A stretch of DNA of 64,000 nt from Iamia sp038233075 (lineage in GTDB: Bacteria; Actinomycetota; Acidimicrobiia; Acidimicrobiales; Iamiaceae). Below the pieces are notes generated by a model. The model worked only from the letters and a program-made list of their open reading frames with translations, did no database searches and had not been told where the DNA came from. The stretch is taken from contig JBBSMQ010000014.1 of NCBI GenBank assembly GCA_038233075.1, positions 30,641 to 94,640 on the forward strand, in the 5' to 3' direction. The position numbers were made by a program, and so were the translations under genes. Shown piece after piece: positions 15,304-23,551 of this stretch (its first letter is position 1; each line of letters starts with the position of its first letter).

Positions 15304-15663
15304 ATGGCCACCGAGGACGATGTACGGGGCATCGCCCTGTCCCTGCCCGAGACCATCGAGAAGCCCTGGTTCAACACGCCCGGCTTCCGGGTGAAGGACA
15401 AGGGCTTCCTACGCATCCGCAGCGAGGCCGAGGGCTGGCTGGTCGTGTTCGTCGCCGACCTGGGGGAGAAGGAGGCCCTCCTCGCCTCGGACCCGGATCG
15501 GTTCCACACCACGCCGCACTACGACGACTACCCCACCGTGCTGGTCGATCTCGACTCCGTCGACCTCGACGAGCTCACCGAGCTCATCACCGACTCCTGG
15601 CGGGCCAAGGCACCTGTCCGGGTCCGCAAGGCCTTCGAGGCCGCCCACGACGAGGGAGCATGA
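15304..15663 (+). CDS. MmcQ/YjbR-family DNA-binding-fold protein
   Basis: A 119-aa protein of the MmcQ/YjbR family (CyaY-like fold), with the typical start VRGIALSLPETIEKPWFNTP, central GFRVKDKGFLRI, and C-terminal ELITDSWRAKAPVRVRKAF. The molecular role of the family is poorly defined; some members bind DNA. The ATG at 15304 has TACGCT 6 nt upstream, so the gene is probably leaderless and the open frame upstream of it is not used. It stands alone between dinB and the ferredoxin–P450 pair. Confidence 0.85.
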   Translation: MATEDDVRGIALSLPETIEKPWFNTPGFRVKDKGFLRIRSEAEGWLVVFVADLGEKEALLASDPDRFHTTPHYDDYPTVLVDLDSVDLDELTELITDSWRAKAPVRVRKAFEAAHDEGA

Positions 15664-15757
15664 TGGCCCGGCGTAGCCTCGTCGACCGCGCGAGCTGTAG
15701 GTGGGGGACCCGTTCCTGGTCGATCCCAGGACACACCCCGATCCCCGGAGGAGACCC

Positions 15758-15961
15758 ATGAAGGTGCACGTCGATCAGGACCGGTGCCAGGGCCACGGCC
15801 GCTGCTACGCCCTGGCCCCCGACCGCTTCGAGCCCGACGACATCGGCAACGGGGTCGAGGTCGGCGACGGCACCGTGCCCGCCGGCCGGGAAGACGACGC
15901 CCGTCTCGCCGTGGCCAACTGCCCCGAGCAGGCCATCGCCCTGGAGGACGACGGGCGATGA
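15758..15961 (+). CDS. Ferredoxin ([3Fe-4S]/[4Fe-4S] single-cluster type)
   Basis: A 67-aa ferredoxin with DRCQGHGRC near the N-terminus and NCPEQAI near the C-terminus. The central position of the first motif is His instead of the second cysteine, typical of actinobacterial P450-partner ferredoxins with a three-cysteine cluster site. The ATG at 15758 follows GGAGGAG at 15747-15753; TAGCCT at 15674 may be the promoter. Its stop overlaps the start of the P450 (ATGA), so it is very likely that enzyme's electron donor. No ferredoxin reductase is nearby. Confidence 0.92.
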   Translation: MKVHVDQDRCQGHGRCYALAPDRFEPDDIGNGVEVGDGTVPAGREDDARLAVANCPEQAIALEDDGR

Positions 15962-17220
15962 GCGAGCGGACCACGCCCCCGACTCCCTACGGTCACGGCG
16001 CGACCGGTCCGGGCGATGGCACCGACCCAGCGCCGGTCGAGGACTTCGCCATCGACTTCGACCACACCGACCCCCGCTGGGTGGGCGACCCCTTCCCCGT
16101 CTGGGACGATCTGCGCCAGCGCTGCCCGGTGGCCCACACCGAGCGCTACGGCGGGGCCTGGCTGCCCACCCGCCACGACGATGTGGCCGAGGTCGCCTAC
16201 GACACCGAGCGCTTCACGTCCCGCTCGGTGGTCGTGAGCCCCAACCGCCCGCCGCTCGAGCGAGCCCCCGCCGGCGTCTCGCCGCCCATCACCTCGGATC
16301 CGCCGTTCCACCACGGTGCCCGCCGCCTGCTGCTGCCGGCCTTCGCCCCCCAGGCCATCGCCCGGCTCGAGCCCAGCACCCGCGCCTACTGCGACGAGCT
16401 CCTCGACGCCATCGAGGGCCGCGACGTGGTCGACGCCGCCACCGAGTACGCCCAGCACATCCCGGTGCGCGTCATCGCCGACATGCTCGGCTTCCCCCAC
16501 GAGGACGCAGAGCTGTTCCGCGGCTTCGTCCATGCCGTGCTCGAAGGGATCAACACCCCCCGGGAGCAGCGCACCGAGTCGCTCCTCGCCCTCTTCGGCT
16601 ACCTCCGGGCCCAGATCGACGACCACATCGCCCACCCCCGGGACGACCTCACCAGCTACCTGGTGGAGGTCACCTCCGACGGTCAGGCACTCGATCCCGA
16701 CCACGTCGCCGGCACCATGGGGCTGCTGCTCATCGCCGGCATCGACACCACCTGGAGCGCCATCGGCGCGTCGATCTGGCACCTGGCCGGAACCCCGAGC
16801 GACCGAGAGCGCATCGTCGCGGATCCCGACCTCCTGGCCCCGGCCATCGAGGAGCTGCTGCGGGCCTACGCCCCGGTCACCATGGCCCGGTTGGTGAAGG
16901 AGGACATGGACTGGAACGGCTGTCCGATGAAGGCGGAGGAGTGGGTGCTTCTGTCCTTCCCCTCCGCCAACCGCGACCCCGCCGTCTTCGACCGGGCCGA
17001 CGAGGTCCTCATCGACCGCGAGGTCAACCGCCACGCCGCCTTCGGCCTCGGCGTCCACCGTTGCATCGGGTCCCACCTGGCCCGGATGGAGCTGCGGGTG
17101 GCCCTGGAGGCATGGCTGGCCCGCTTTCCCGCCTTCCACCTGGCCGATCCCGAGGCCGTCACCTGGTCGATGGGCCAGGTGCGCGGCCCCCGCACCCTCT
17201 CGGTGGCCATCGAACCCTGA
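15958..17220 (+). CDS. Cytochrome P450
   Basis: A soluble bacterial P450 of 420 aa (haem monooxygenase). The I-helix AGIDTTWS contains the oxygen-activating Thr264/Thr265 pair, the K-helix ExxR is EELLR, the PERF-region follows as DREVNRHAAFG, and the haem loop FGLGVHRCIG places the axial ligand at Cys369. ATG 15958 overlaps the ferredoxin stop, so the two are coupled. The substrate cannot be told from sequence. Neighbours do not form a biosynthetic cluster, so sterol, fatty-acid or xenobiotic hydroxylation are all possible. Confidence 0.94.
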   Translation: MSERTTPPTPYGHGATGPGDGTDPAPVEDFAIDFDHTDPRWVGDPFPVWDDLRQRCPVAHTERYGGAWLPTRHDDVAEVAYDTERFTSRSVVVSPNRPPLERAPAGVSPPITSDPPFHHGARRLLLPAFAPQAIARLEPSTRAYCDELLDAIEGRDVVDAATEYAQHIPVRVIADMLGFPHEDAELFRGFVHAVLEGINTPREQRTESLLALFGYLRAQIDDHIAHPRDDLTSYLVEVTSDGQALDPDHVAGTMGLLLIAGIDTTWSAIGASIWHLAGTPSDRERIVADPDLLAPAIEELLRAYAPVTMARLVKEDMDWNGCPMKAEEWVLLSFPSANRDPAVFDRADEVLIDREVNRHAAFGLGVHRCIGSHLARMELRVALEAWLARFPAFHLADPEAVTWSMGQVRGPRTLSVAIEP

Positions 17221-17244
17221 CCGACCGCCCGTCGCTCTCGGGAG

Positions 17245-17298
17245 CAGGTCGCCTTCGGGACCAGGTCGCGGATGGAGCCAGGTCGCCTACGGGACCAG
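17245..17298. repeat. Two 20-bp direct copies at the 3' end of the MDR gene
   Basis: CAGGTCGCCTTCGGGACCAG (17245-17264) and CAGGTCGCCTACGGGACCAG (17279-17298) differ at one base and are 34 bp apart. The second contains the stop codon of the minus-strand gene, so the first looks like a local duplication of that gene's end. Confidence 0.6.
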
Positions 17299-18249
17299 CA
17301 CGACCCGCCCGAAGGCCTGGCGGTCCTCCATGTGAGCGTGGGCCGCCGCCGCCTCGGCCAGCGGGTAGGTCCGGTCGACGACCACCTCCAGCTCGCCGGC
17401 CGCCACCTCACCCAGGAGGCGGGCGATGTTGTCGTAGGCGCGCGGTCCCATGAACAGCTCGGCCCCGAGGAACACTCCCTGGATCGACAGGCTGGCCCCC
17501 ATGAGGGCGGCAACGTCGATGGGCTGGATGTCGCGGCCCGCGTTGCCCACGTAGGAGATCCGACCTCGGTACGCGAGCGAGGCGATGCTGGCCGGCAGCG
17601 TCGAGCCCACGGAGTCGAGGACCAGATCGACGCCCCGCCCGTCGGTGAGCCGTTGGACCTCGCTCGCCACGTCCTGGTCCCGGTAGTTGATGGCGTGATC
17701 GGCCCCGTAGTGGCCCAGCCGCTCCAGCTTGTCGGGCCGGGACGAGGTGGTGAGCACCGTCGCCCCGGCCCGGTGGGCCAGCTGGAGGGCGGCCAGACCG
17801 ACTCCGCCGGCCCCGGCCTGCACGAGGACGGTCTCCCCGGCCTGAAGCCGGCCGAACTCGAACAGGCAGTCGTCGGCGGTGCCGAAGGCGATGGGCACGC
17901 ACGCGGCCTGCACCAGATCCAGCCCGTCGGGCACGGGCCAGGTCGAACCGCCGGGCACCGACACCTGCTCGGCGTGGGAGCCGTGCATCATGGAGGCCAC
18001 CACCGCCTGGCCCGCCTGCCGGTCGGTGACGTCGGACCCGACCGCCGTGATGGTCCCGGCGCACTGGTAGCCCACGATGTGAGGCACGGCCGGCATGTCG
18101 CCGCCCAGCCGGTTGAGGGTGTCGCCCCCCTCGATGCTGATGGCCTCGACGGCGATGAGCACGCCGCCGGGCCTGAGCTCAGGATCGGGGACGTCCTCGT
18201 AGCGCAGCACGTCGGGCGCTCCGGTCTCGTGGTACACGGCTGCCTTCAC
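17287..18249 (-). CDS. Zinc-independent MDR oxidoreductase (quinone reductase type)
   Basis: A 320-aa medium-chain dehydrogenase/reductase. The N-terminal GroES-like domain (AAVYHETGAPDVLRYEDVPD, PHIVGYQCAGTITAVG) precedes a Rossmann domain with VLVQAGAGGVGLAALQLAHRAGA, which binds NAD(P)H. The catalytic zinc cysteines of alcohol dehydrogenases are missing, so NADPH:quinone or enone reduction is more likely. The GTG start at 18249 follows GGAGG, and a -10 TAGCGT (18284-18279) gives a short leader. It is monocistronic, and its substrate is unknown. Confidence 0.88.
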   Translation of the reverse strand: MKAAVYHETGAPDVLRYEDVPDPELRPGGVLIAVEAISIEGGDTLNRLGGDMPAVPHIVGYQCAGTITAVGSDVTDRQAGQAVVASMMHGSHAEQVSVPGGSTWPVPDGLDLVQAACVPIAFGTADDCLFEFGRLQAGETVLVQAGAGGVGLAALQLAHRAGATVLTTSSRPDKLERLGHYGADHAINYRDQDVASEVQRLTDGRGVDLVLDSVGSTLPASIASLAYRGRISYVGNAGRDIQPIDVAALMGASLSIQGVFLGAELFMGPRAYDNIARLLGEVAAGELEVVVDRTYPLAEAAAAHAHMEDRQAFGRVVLVP

Positions 18250-18365
18250 GTGGGCCTCCTGGTTGTGGACGGCAGGCGACGCTACTGCCGGGTCGACGCG
18301 CCCTCGCGCGACTCAGGCTCCGGACCAACCCGGGTCACGCCTCGGTCCCCTCGACCGGGGACGGC

Positions 18366-18401
18366 GGACCGGACCGCGTTGCGTGCCGCGCCGTCCGGTC
18401 C
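18366..18401 (-). terminator. Terminator hairpin after the cysteine-rich gene
   Basis: GGACCGGAC (18366-18374) and GTCCGGTCC (18393-18401) form a perfect 9-bp stem with an 18-nt loop containing a further CGCG/CGCG pair. It lies 15 nt beyond the stop of the minus-strand gene at 18416. Confidence 0.6.
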
Positions 18402-18415
18402 GGGCCTGGGCTCGG

Positions 18416-19078
18416 TCAGCCGTCGGAGAGCCGGCGTCGGAGCTCGACGTAGACGGTGGTGCCGACGATGGCCTCCAGCTCCTGGCCCAGGGACTCGACG
18501 ACCGGCCGGTCCCCGACGTCGGGCTCGGGCTCCTCGGTGCAGCACCAGGCCATCTCGTCGCCCTCCTCGTTCCAGTCGGCCCGGGTCCAGCGCCGCAGCG
18601 TGGCCACCTCGGTCCCCTCCGTGGGGCCCGGTTCCCAGTCGACCTTCAGCGGCAGCTGCCAGCAGACCGACGGCTTCCACTCCAGCGGAGGCTCGCCGGT
18701 GTCGAGGGCGGCCAGGTGCAGGGCGCACCCGACTCCGCCCTCGAAGCCCGGTCTGTTGAAGAAGATGCAGGCGCCGTCGACGATGCGGGTGCTGAGGCGT
18801 CGCTCGTCGCCGAAGATGCCGCCCGCCGCCGCATCGGCGTGGTGCGCGAAGCGCTCCGGTTCGAGCATCGCCGCGTAGGCGCTGATGCGCGCTCCCTCCT
18901 CCGGCCCGTCGAGCTCGGCGCCCACCGAGCAGCAGCCCTGCTCCAGCTCCGGGGCCCGCTCCGGGAGGATGCCCTGGCAGCCTCGACCCCAGATGCAGGT
19001 CCAGCGCGACGTCAGGAAGTCGGCGTCCACGCGCCAGGTCACCTCGCCGTCGACGATCTCCTCCATCGGCCGCTCCAC
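18416..19078 (-). CDS. Cysteine-rich protein of unknown function (actinobacterial conserved)
   Basis: A 220-aa soluble protein with scattered conserved-looking cysteines: TCIWGRGCQGI near residue 28, QGCCSVG near 48, ACIFF and GCALH in the middle, VCWQLP, and a WCCTEE near the end. The pattern recalls small Fe-S or zinc proteins annotated only as hypothetical in Actinomycetota. The GTG at 19078 has TAGGAT 7 nt upstream, so it is leaderless. Its -10 touches the large inverted repeat at 19091-19143. I cannot assign a reaction. Confidence 0.7.
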   Translation of the reverse strand: MERPMEEIVDGEVTWRVDADFLTSRWTCIWGRGCQGILPERAPELEQGCCSVGAELDGPEEGARISAYAAMLEPERFAHHADAAAGGIFGDERRLSTRIVDGACIFFNRPGFEGGVGCALHLAALDTGEPPLEWKPSVCWQLPLKVDWEPGPTEGTEVATLRRWTRADWNEEGDEMAWCCTEEPEPDVGDRPVVESLGQELEAIVGTTVYVELRRRLSDG

Positions 19079-19090
19079 GGGGTCGATCCT

Positions 19091-19143
19091 ACGAACTTCG
19101 TACGGATGTGGTCCTCACCGGCACACTTCCGTACGAAGTTCGT
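19091..19143. terminator. Perfect 16-bp inverted repeat between two minus-strand genes
   Basis: ACGAACTTCGTACGGA (19091-19106) and TCCGTACGAAGTTCGT (19128-19143) are exact complements separated by 21 nt. The repeat begins 7 nt after the stop of the upstream DGAT gene and ends inside the -10 of the next gene. It can act as that gene's terminator and also as an operator for the downstream promoter. Confidence 0.7.
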
Positions 19144-19150
19144 GGAGGGG

Positions 19151-20644
19151 TCAGAGCTCGACGTCGACGTCGACGGCCTTGCCCAGCACGGCCAGCTCCT
19201 CGACGATGTGGTCGCACATGTCCCACAGGTCCGGGACCAGCTCGCGGCACGCGACCAGGCCGACGTCGAGGGTGTTGCGGTAGCTCTGCACGGTGATGTT
19301 GAGGCCCTGGCCGTCGACGATGGTCGACACCGGGTAGTAGTGCTGGAGCTCGGCTCCGGCGATGTAGAGCGGCTCGCGTGGGCCGGGCACGTTGGAGACC
19401 ACCAGGTTCACCGGCGAGGTGAGGCGCCCGCTGAGGCGGAGGGCGGTGCGCATGGCCCCGCTGAACACCGCGGGCGGGGCGAACTGGGTGAAGTCGGTCA
19501 GGTCCGAGGCCGGCACCGCGTCGAACAGGCCCTTGGCGCCGACCATGGCCTCGTGGACCTTGCGCACCCGCTCCAGGGGCTCGGGCTCGTCGGTGGGCAG
19601 CGCGCTGAAGATGGCCGACACCCGGTTGGTCCAGCGCTCGGCCTCCTCGCCGGTGCGGATCGAGACCGGCACCATGGCCACCAACGCCTTGTCGGGCAGG
19701 GCGTCGTGCTCCTCCAGCCAGCGGCGTAGGCCGCCGGCGCACATGGCCATGACCACGTCGTTGACCGTGGCCCCCATCGCGCGCTTCACCTCCTTCACCG
19801 AGTCGAGCGAGGTGGAGCGGAAGGCGAAGCGCCGATGGGCGGTGATGGTGGCGTTGAACGGGGTCTCGGGGCCCATGCTCCTGGGCAGCGGGCCCGCGAT
19901 GCGACCCTCGGGGCCGCGATCGCGGCCGAGGTTGAGCACCGTGCCCAGGGGGCCGCGGAGGTTGTTGCGCAGCTGCCCGGCGGCCGCCGCCAGCACCGGG
20001 TTGCGGGTGGCCTGACCCACGTCGCGCGCGGTGCGGGCGCCCAGCACGAGGGCCCGGCCGGGCTTGCGCAGGAGGCCGAGGCCTGCTCGCGCCAGCACCT
20101 CGGCATCGGTGTGAGATCGATCCGGTGTCCACCGCTCGGCCTCGTCGTCGTCGGTGTGATCGGCCTTGGGGGAGGTGTCGAGCATCATGCTCAACAGCTC
20201 GGCCCCGGAGGCGCCGTCGACGGTGGCGTGGTGGATCTTGGTGAGGATGCCGAACTGGCCGTCGGGCAGGCCCTCGATGACGTAGCTCTCCCAGAGGGGA
20301 CGACGACGGTCGAGGGGCCGACCGATGATGCGGGCGATGAGTGCGCCCAGCTGGCGGTCGCTTCCCGGCGGGGCCACCGCGGTGTGGCGGACGTGGTACT
20401 CGAGGTCGAAGTCGGGGTCGTCCTCCCAATACGGGTGGTCGAGCCGGAAGGGCACGTTGCGCACCCGCCGGCGCAGCGGTTCCAGCCGGTGCAGCCGGCG
20501 GGCGATCTCCTCGGTCCACGCCACCAGCGGCTCGTAGTCGGGATCATCGGGGCGCTGGAAGATCGAGAGCCCCGACACGTGACCGAACTGGCTGGCCGTC
20601 TCCATGTAGAGGAACGTGGCGTCCAGTCCGGTGAGCTGCTTCAT
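19151..20644 (-). CDS. Wax ester synthase / diacylglycerol acyltransferase (WS/DGAT)
   Basis: A 497-aa bifunctional acyltransferase that makes triacylglycerol or wax esters from acyl-CoA for storage lipid bodies at the membrane. The start QLTGLDATFLYMET and the catalytic IHHATVDG (HHxxxDG, about residue 138) are diagnostic. Further family motifs are VNDVVMAMCAGGLRRWL, PVSIRT and VNLVVSNVPGPREPLY. The ATG at 20644 follows GGAGG. It is followed by a strong hairpin, so it is monocistronic. Many Acidimicrobiia and mycobacteria carry several paralogues. Confidence 0.94.
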   Translation of the reverse strand: MKQLTGLDATFLYMETASQFGHVSGLSIFQRPDDPDYEPLVAWTEEIARRLHRLEPLRRRVRNVPFRLDHPYWEDDPDFDLEYHVRHTAVAPPGSDRQLGALIARIIGRPLDRRRPLWESYVIEGLPDGQFGILTKIHHATVDGASGAELLSMMLDTSPKADHTDDDEAERWTPDRSHTDAEVLARAGLGLLRKPGRALVLGARTARDVGQATRNPVLAAAAGQLRNNLRGPLGTVLNLGRDRGPEGRIAGPLPRSMGPETPFNATITAHRRFAFRSTSLDSVKEVKRAMGATVNDVVMAMCAGGLRRWLEEHDALPDKALVAMVPVSIRTGEEAERWTNRVSAIFSALPTDEPEPLERVRKVHEAMVGAKGLFDAVPASDLTDFTQFAPPAVFSGAMRTALRLSGRLTSPVNLVVSNVPGPREPLYIAGAELQHYYPVSTIVDGQGLNITVQSYRNTLDVGLVACRELVPDLWDMCDHIVEELAVLGKAVDVDVEL

Positions 20645-20734
20645 GGAGACCTCCAGGCGTGTCTCCAGTCACCCTCGCACCTGGCCCCGACGGCCGCAAC
20701 GGCACCAGCGACCGGTCGGACCTAGGGTGAGGTC

Positions 20735-21466
20735 GTGGATCACGAGATGCGGGTCGACGGGGTCGAGCGGGAGCTCGACGCCTTGGTCGCGGCGGTCGCC
20801 GACGGGTCGCTCGATGCACCGGTGCCGACCTGTCCCGACTTCACCGTCGACGACCTGGCCGCCCACGTGGGTTCCTTCTGCGGCTTCTGGACGCACGTCC
20901 TGTGCGAGGGGTCCGGACGCCCGAAGACACCGTTCACCGACGTTCCCGGCGACGAGGGCCGCGCCGCCTGGCTCACCGGACTCGCCGGCCACCTCGTCTC
21001 CGAGCTGGGGGCGACACCGGCCGAGACGGAGACCTGGACGTGGCACCCGGCCGATCAGAGCGCAGGGTTCATCGCTCGCCGCTGCGTCAACGAGCTGGCC
21101 GTCCACCGCGTCGACGCCCAAGCGGCCCGGGTTGCGGTGACGCCTGTGGATGCCGACCTGGCCGTCGACGGCATCGACGAGATCTTCGTGCTCATCGAGA
21201 ACGGGGACCGAGTCGGTGACCGGCGGGGCTCGGGCGAGACGCTCCACCTCCACGGCACCGACCACGACGACGCCGAGTGGATGATCACCCTGGCGCCGGA
21301 CGGCGTGAAGGTCGATCTCACCCACGGCAAGGCCGACCTGGCCCTGCGTGGCCCGGTGAGCGATCTGGAGATGCTGCTGTACCAGCGTCCCACCACCGGC
21401 GAGGTCGCTCGCTTCGGCGACGAGGCCGTGCTGGGCGCCTTCCACCGCCAGTTCACCTTCGACTGA
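20735..21466 (+). CDS. Mycothiol-dependent maleylpyruvate-isomerase-family protein
   Basis: A 243-aa DinB-superfamily four-helix protein of the MDMPI/TIGR03083 type. The N-terminal half contains VPTCPDFTVDDLAAHVGSF and the histidine-rich RCVNELAVHRVDA that supplies metal ligands; the C-terminal half is an SCP2-like beta domain. Family members use mycothiol for isomerisation or detoxification, although most substrates are unknown. GTG 20735 follows TAGGGT by 6 nt, a clear leaderless start. It is followed 11 nt downstream by a VOC protein and may be co-transcribed with it. Confidence 0.88.
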   Translation: MDHEMRVDGVERELDALVAAVADGSLDAPVPTCPDFTVDDLAAHVGSFCGFWTHVLCEGSGRPKTPFTDVPGDEGRAAWLTGLAGHLVSELGATPAETETWTWHPADQSAGFIARRCVNELAVHRVDAQAARVAVTPVDADLAVDGIDEIFVLIENGDRVGDRRGSGETLHLHGTDHDDAEWMITLAPDGVKVDLTHGKADLALRGPVSDLEMLLYQRPTTGEVARFGDEAVLGAFHRQFTFD

Positions 21467-21477
21467 AGGGCAGCGCC

Positions 21478-21861
21478 ATGATGCGACCGCAGCCGTTGCT
21501 CGTCCTGAGCGATGTCGAGGCCGGTTCGCAGTGGTTCCAGCGGGTGCTCGGCCTCTCGTCCGGCCATGGCGGACCCGAGTACGAGATGCTGATGGATGGC
21601 GGTGAGCTCGTCGCCCAGCTGCACCACTGGGAGGCCGACGAGCACCCGCACCTCGGCGATCGGGACGACCCCTCCCGCGGCAACGGCGTGTTGCTGTGGT
21701 TCGCGACCGACGACTTCGACTCGACCCTGCAGCGGGTCGTCGACAGCGAGACCGAGATCCTCGACGGACCGCTCCTCAACGAGAACGCGGGGCAGCGCGA
21801 GGTGTGGGTGCGGGGCCCCGAGGGCTACGTGGTCGTGGTCGCCGGTCCCCGAGACGGCTGA
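21478..21861 (+). CDS. VOC/glyoxalase-family protein
   Basis: A 127-aa single-domain vicinal-oxygen-chelate protein with LVLSDVEAGSQWFQRVLGL at the start and GPEGYVVVVAGP at the end. Such domains bind a divalent metal with His/Glu side chains; an internal His pair (QLHHWEADEHPHL) could contribute. ATG 21478 or 21481 are both usable, and GAAGGG upstream is the likely ribosome site. Probably co-transcribed with the mycothiol enzyme before it. The substrate is not predictable. Confidence 0.85.
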   Translation: MMRPQPLLVLSDVEAGSQWFQRVLGLSSGHGGPEYEMLMDGGELVAQLHHWEADEHPHLGDRDDPSRGNGVLLWFATDDFDSTLQRVVDSETEILDGPLLNENAGQREVWVRGPEGYVVVVAGPRDG

Positions 21862-21883
21862 GCCGTGACCGGAGTCGTCTGCG

Positions 21884-22291
21884 TCAGGGCCAGGACCGCC
21901 ACGTCAGGTCGTCGATGACGATGACCGCCCCGGGCGGGCGCACCTCCCGGTACTGCGGGTACTTGACCGCCAGCGCGTTCAGCGCGGCCTCGCGCGCCGC
22001 ACCCTCGCCCACCACCCGGGCCCGGCCGTCGACCCGCACCCACCAGAGGGCGGACCAGTCGGCGTCGTCGTAGTGGTCCACGAGTACCGAGGCCGCCGGG
22101 TGGGCCTCGATGTTGGCCAGCCGACGGAGGGCGGTGGTGGACTTGGGCTTGCCGTCGACCGCCGAGACCAGGGTGTCGTCGACCAGGGCGAAGCAGCACG
22201 CCACGACGTGCGGGCGCCCCTCGGGCGTGACCGTCGAGAGGTGCGCCACCCGGGCCCCGGCCACCCGGCGTCGGGCCTCGGCCTGCTCCAC
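21884..22291 (-). CDS. PPOX-class F420-dependent oxidoreductase (Rv0121 type)
   Basis: A 135-aa split-barrel flavin/deazaflavin protein. The sequence RRRVAGARVAHLSTVTPEGRPHVVACCFAL and YRWxx-like C-terminal VIVIDDLTWRSWP match the TIGR03668-type F420-binding group found in mycobacteria. It likely binds F420H2 and reduces an unknown partner. Start GTG 22291. It is the last gene of a minus-strand run fetA–fetB–DUF5990–PPOX with short gaps. Confidence 0.85.
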   Translation of the reverse strand: MEQAEARRRVAGARVAHLSTVTPEGRPHVVACCFALVDDTLVSAVDGKPKSTTALRRLANIEAHPAASVLVDHYDDADWSALWWVRVDGRARVVGEGAAREAALNALAVKYPQYREVRPPGAVIVIDDLTWRSWP

Positions 22292-22308
22292 CGCCTCAGC
22301 CTGCCCGC

Positions 22309-22749
22309 TCAGCGGCTGGTCACGGACCAGGTGACGAGGGGCGGCCGGACCGCAGCGCAGCGGGGCTGGCCGACCTCGTCGGTGAGGCCCAGGCGGGCCT
22401 CCAGCACCCGGTCGTCGCCGCGGCCCCGGGCCAGCGTGTCGGCGTCGACCGCGTCGAACATGAGCTTGGCCCGACGGAACATCTCGAAGCCGCCGTCAGC
22501 GTCGACCTCACCCCAGGTCAGGTAGACGAAGCGGTCGCCCGGTCGGCCCTGCACGCACGGGCCCCGGAGGTCGAGCATGCCGTCCCGGTCAACGACTTCG
22601 ATCTCCGCGGTGAAGGTGGCCGGGTCGACGTCGGCCGCCACCACCTGGTCGGGGTCCCGACGGATCTGGATCCCGACGTGGACGTTGCTCTGGGGTCCAC
22701 AGCAGGCACGGCCCGGCGGGTCGGTCCCGACGACGCGGAGCAGGGGCAC
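22309..22749 (-). CDS. DUF5990 family protein
   Basis: A 146-aa protein matching the DUF5990 pattern: NVHVGIQIRRD, then DLRGPCVQGRPGDRFVYLTWG, and FEMFRRAKLMFDAV. The family has no established function; the pattern of compact beta strands suggests a binding domain. It lies 22 nt downstream of fetB and 17 nt upstream of the PPOX gene in the same direction. No catalytic residues stand out. Confidence 0.75.
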   Translation of the reverse strand: MPLLRVVGTDPPGRACCGPQSNVHVGIQIRRDPDQVVAADVDPATFTAEIEVVDRDGMLDLRGPCVQGRPGDRFVYLTWGEVDADGGFEMFRRAKLMFDAVDADTLARGRGDDRVLEARLGLTDEVGQPRCAAVRPPLVTWSVTSR

Positions 22750-22771
22750 GCCGCCAGTCTGGCGCGCGGGC

Positions 22772-23551
22772 TCAGCGGCGGTCGAGGGGGAGGATCGTCT
22801 GGGCCGGCGTGGTCAACCGGGCCAGGGTGCCCAGGCCGGTGGCGGTGGCGGCGATGACCACCCCGGCCAGGATCACGTACATCAGTGCCAACTGGGTGCG
22901 CACGGCGTCCGCGGGCGAGGCCCCGGCCAGGATGAGCCCTGTCATGGCTCCCGGGAGGAAGACCACGCCGAGACCCGCGGTCTGCTCGATCTGTGGGGAG
23001 ATGGCGGTCCGCAGCGCCGAGCGCACCACTCGACGCGACGCCATCCGGGGCGTCATCCCCAGGGCCAGGCCCGCCTCGACCTCCGCTCGCTGATCGGCCA
23101 GGGCCTCGGCCACCCGTGTCGCGCCCACCACCGCCGCCTTCATGGAGTTGCCGATGACCATGCCCGCCACCGGCACCAGCGTCCGGCCCTCCAGCGGGAA
23201 GATACCCAGCCCGTAGATCGTGCCGACGCCCGTCGCCGCGACCAGGGCCATGGCCCCGGTCGCGACCCAGAGCAGGCCCGGAACCTCCGGCGCCCGGCGG
23301 GCCACGGTGACCGAGGCGAAGCCGACGATGCCCACGACCCAGAGCCAGGACCAGACCAGCGGCGTGTCGGGGTCGACGATCGGCACCAGCGCCAGCCCGA
23401 CGACGGCCATCTGCACCAACGACCGGACCAGGGCGACCAGGATCGGACGCCCGAGACCCAGGTGCTCGCGGCCCGTGAGGGCCACGGCCACCAGCACGAA
23501 CAGCAGCGACGCGCCCAGCGCCCCCCACCCCACCACCCCGTTGCTCACCAC
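22772..23551 (-). CDS. fetB: FetB-type ABC transporter permease (UPF0014)
   Basis: Integral membrane protein of 259 aa with about seven hydrophobic segments. It matches the UPF0014/FetB permease family: VALVRSLVQMAVVGLAL, PVAGMVIGNSMKAAVVGATR, and the conserved QIEQTAGLGVVFLPGAMTGLILAGASP. With FetA it forms an exporter linked to iron homeostasis and oxidative stress in E. coli. It overlaps fetA by 7 bp, so they form one transporter unit. The cargo (iron or another metal) is inferred from family knowledge. Confidence 0.9.
   Translation of the reverse strand: MVSNGVVGWGALGASLLFVLVAVALTGREHLGLGRPILVALVRSLVQMAVVGLALVPIVDPDTPLVWSWLWVVGIVGFASVTVARRAPEVPGLLWVATGAMALVAATGVGTIYGLGIFPLEGRTLVPVAGMVIGNSMKAAVVGATRVAEALADQRAEVEAGLALGMTPRMASRRVVRSALRTAISPQIEQTAGLGVVFLPGAMTGLILAGASPADAVRTQLALMYVILAGVVIAATATGLGTLARLTTPAQTILPLDRR

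Noticed and set aside
19091..19143. A loxP-like recombination site
   Set aside because: The arms share nine bases with loxP arms, but the spacer is 21 nt instead of 8 and no recombinase is present; a terminator/operator explains the structure better.
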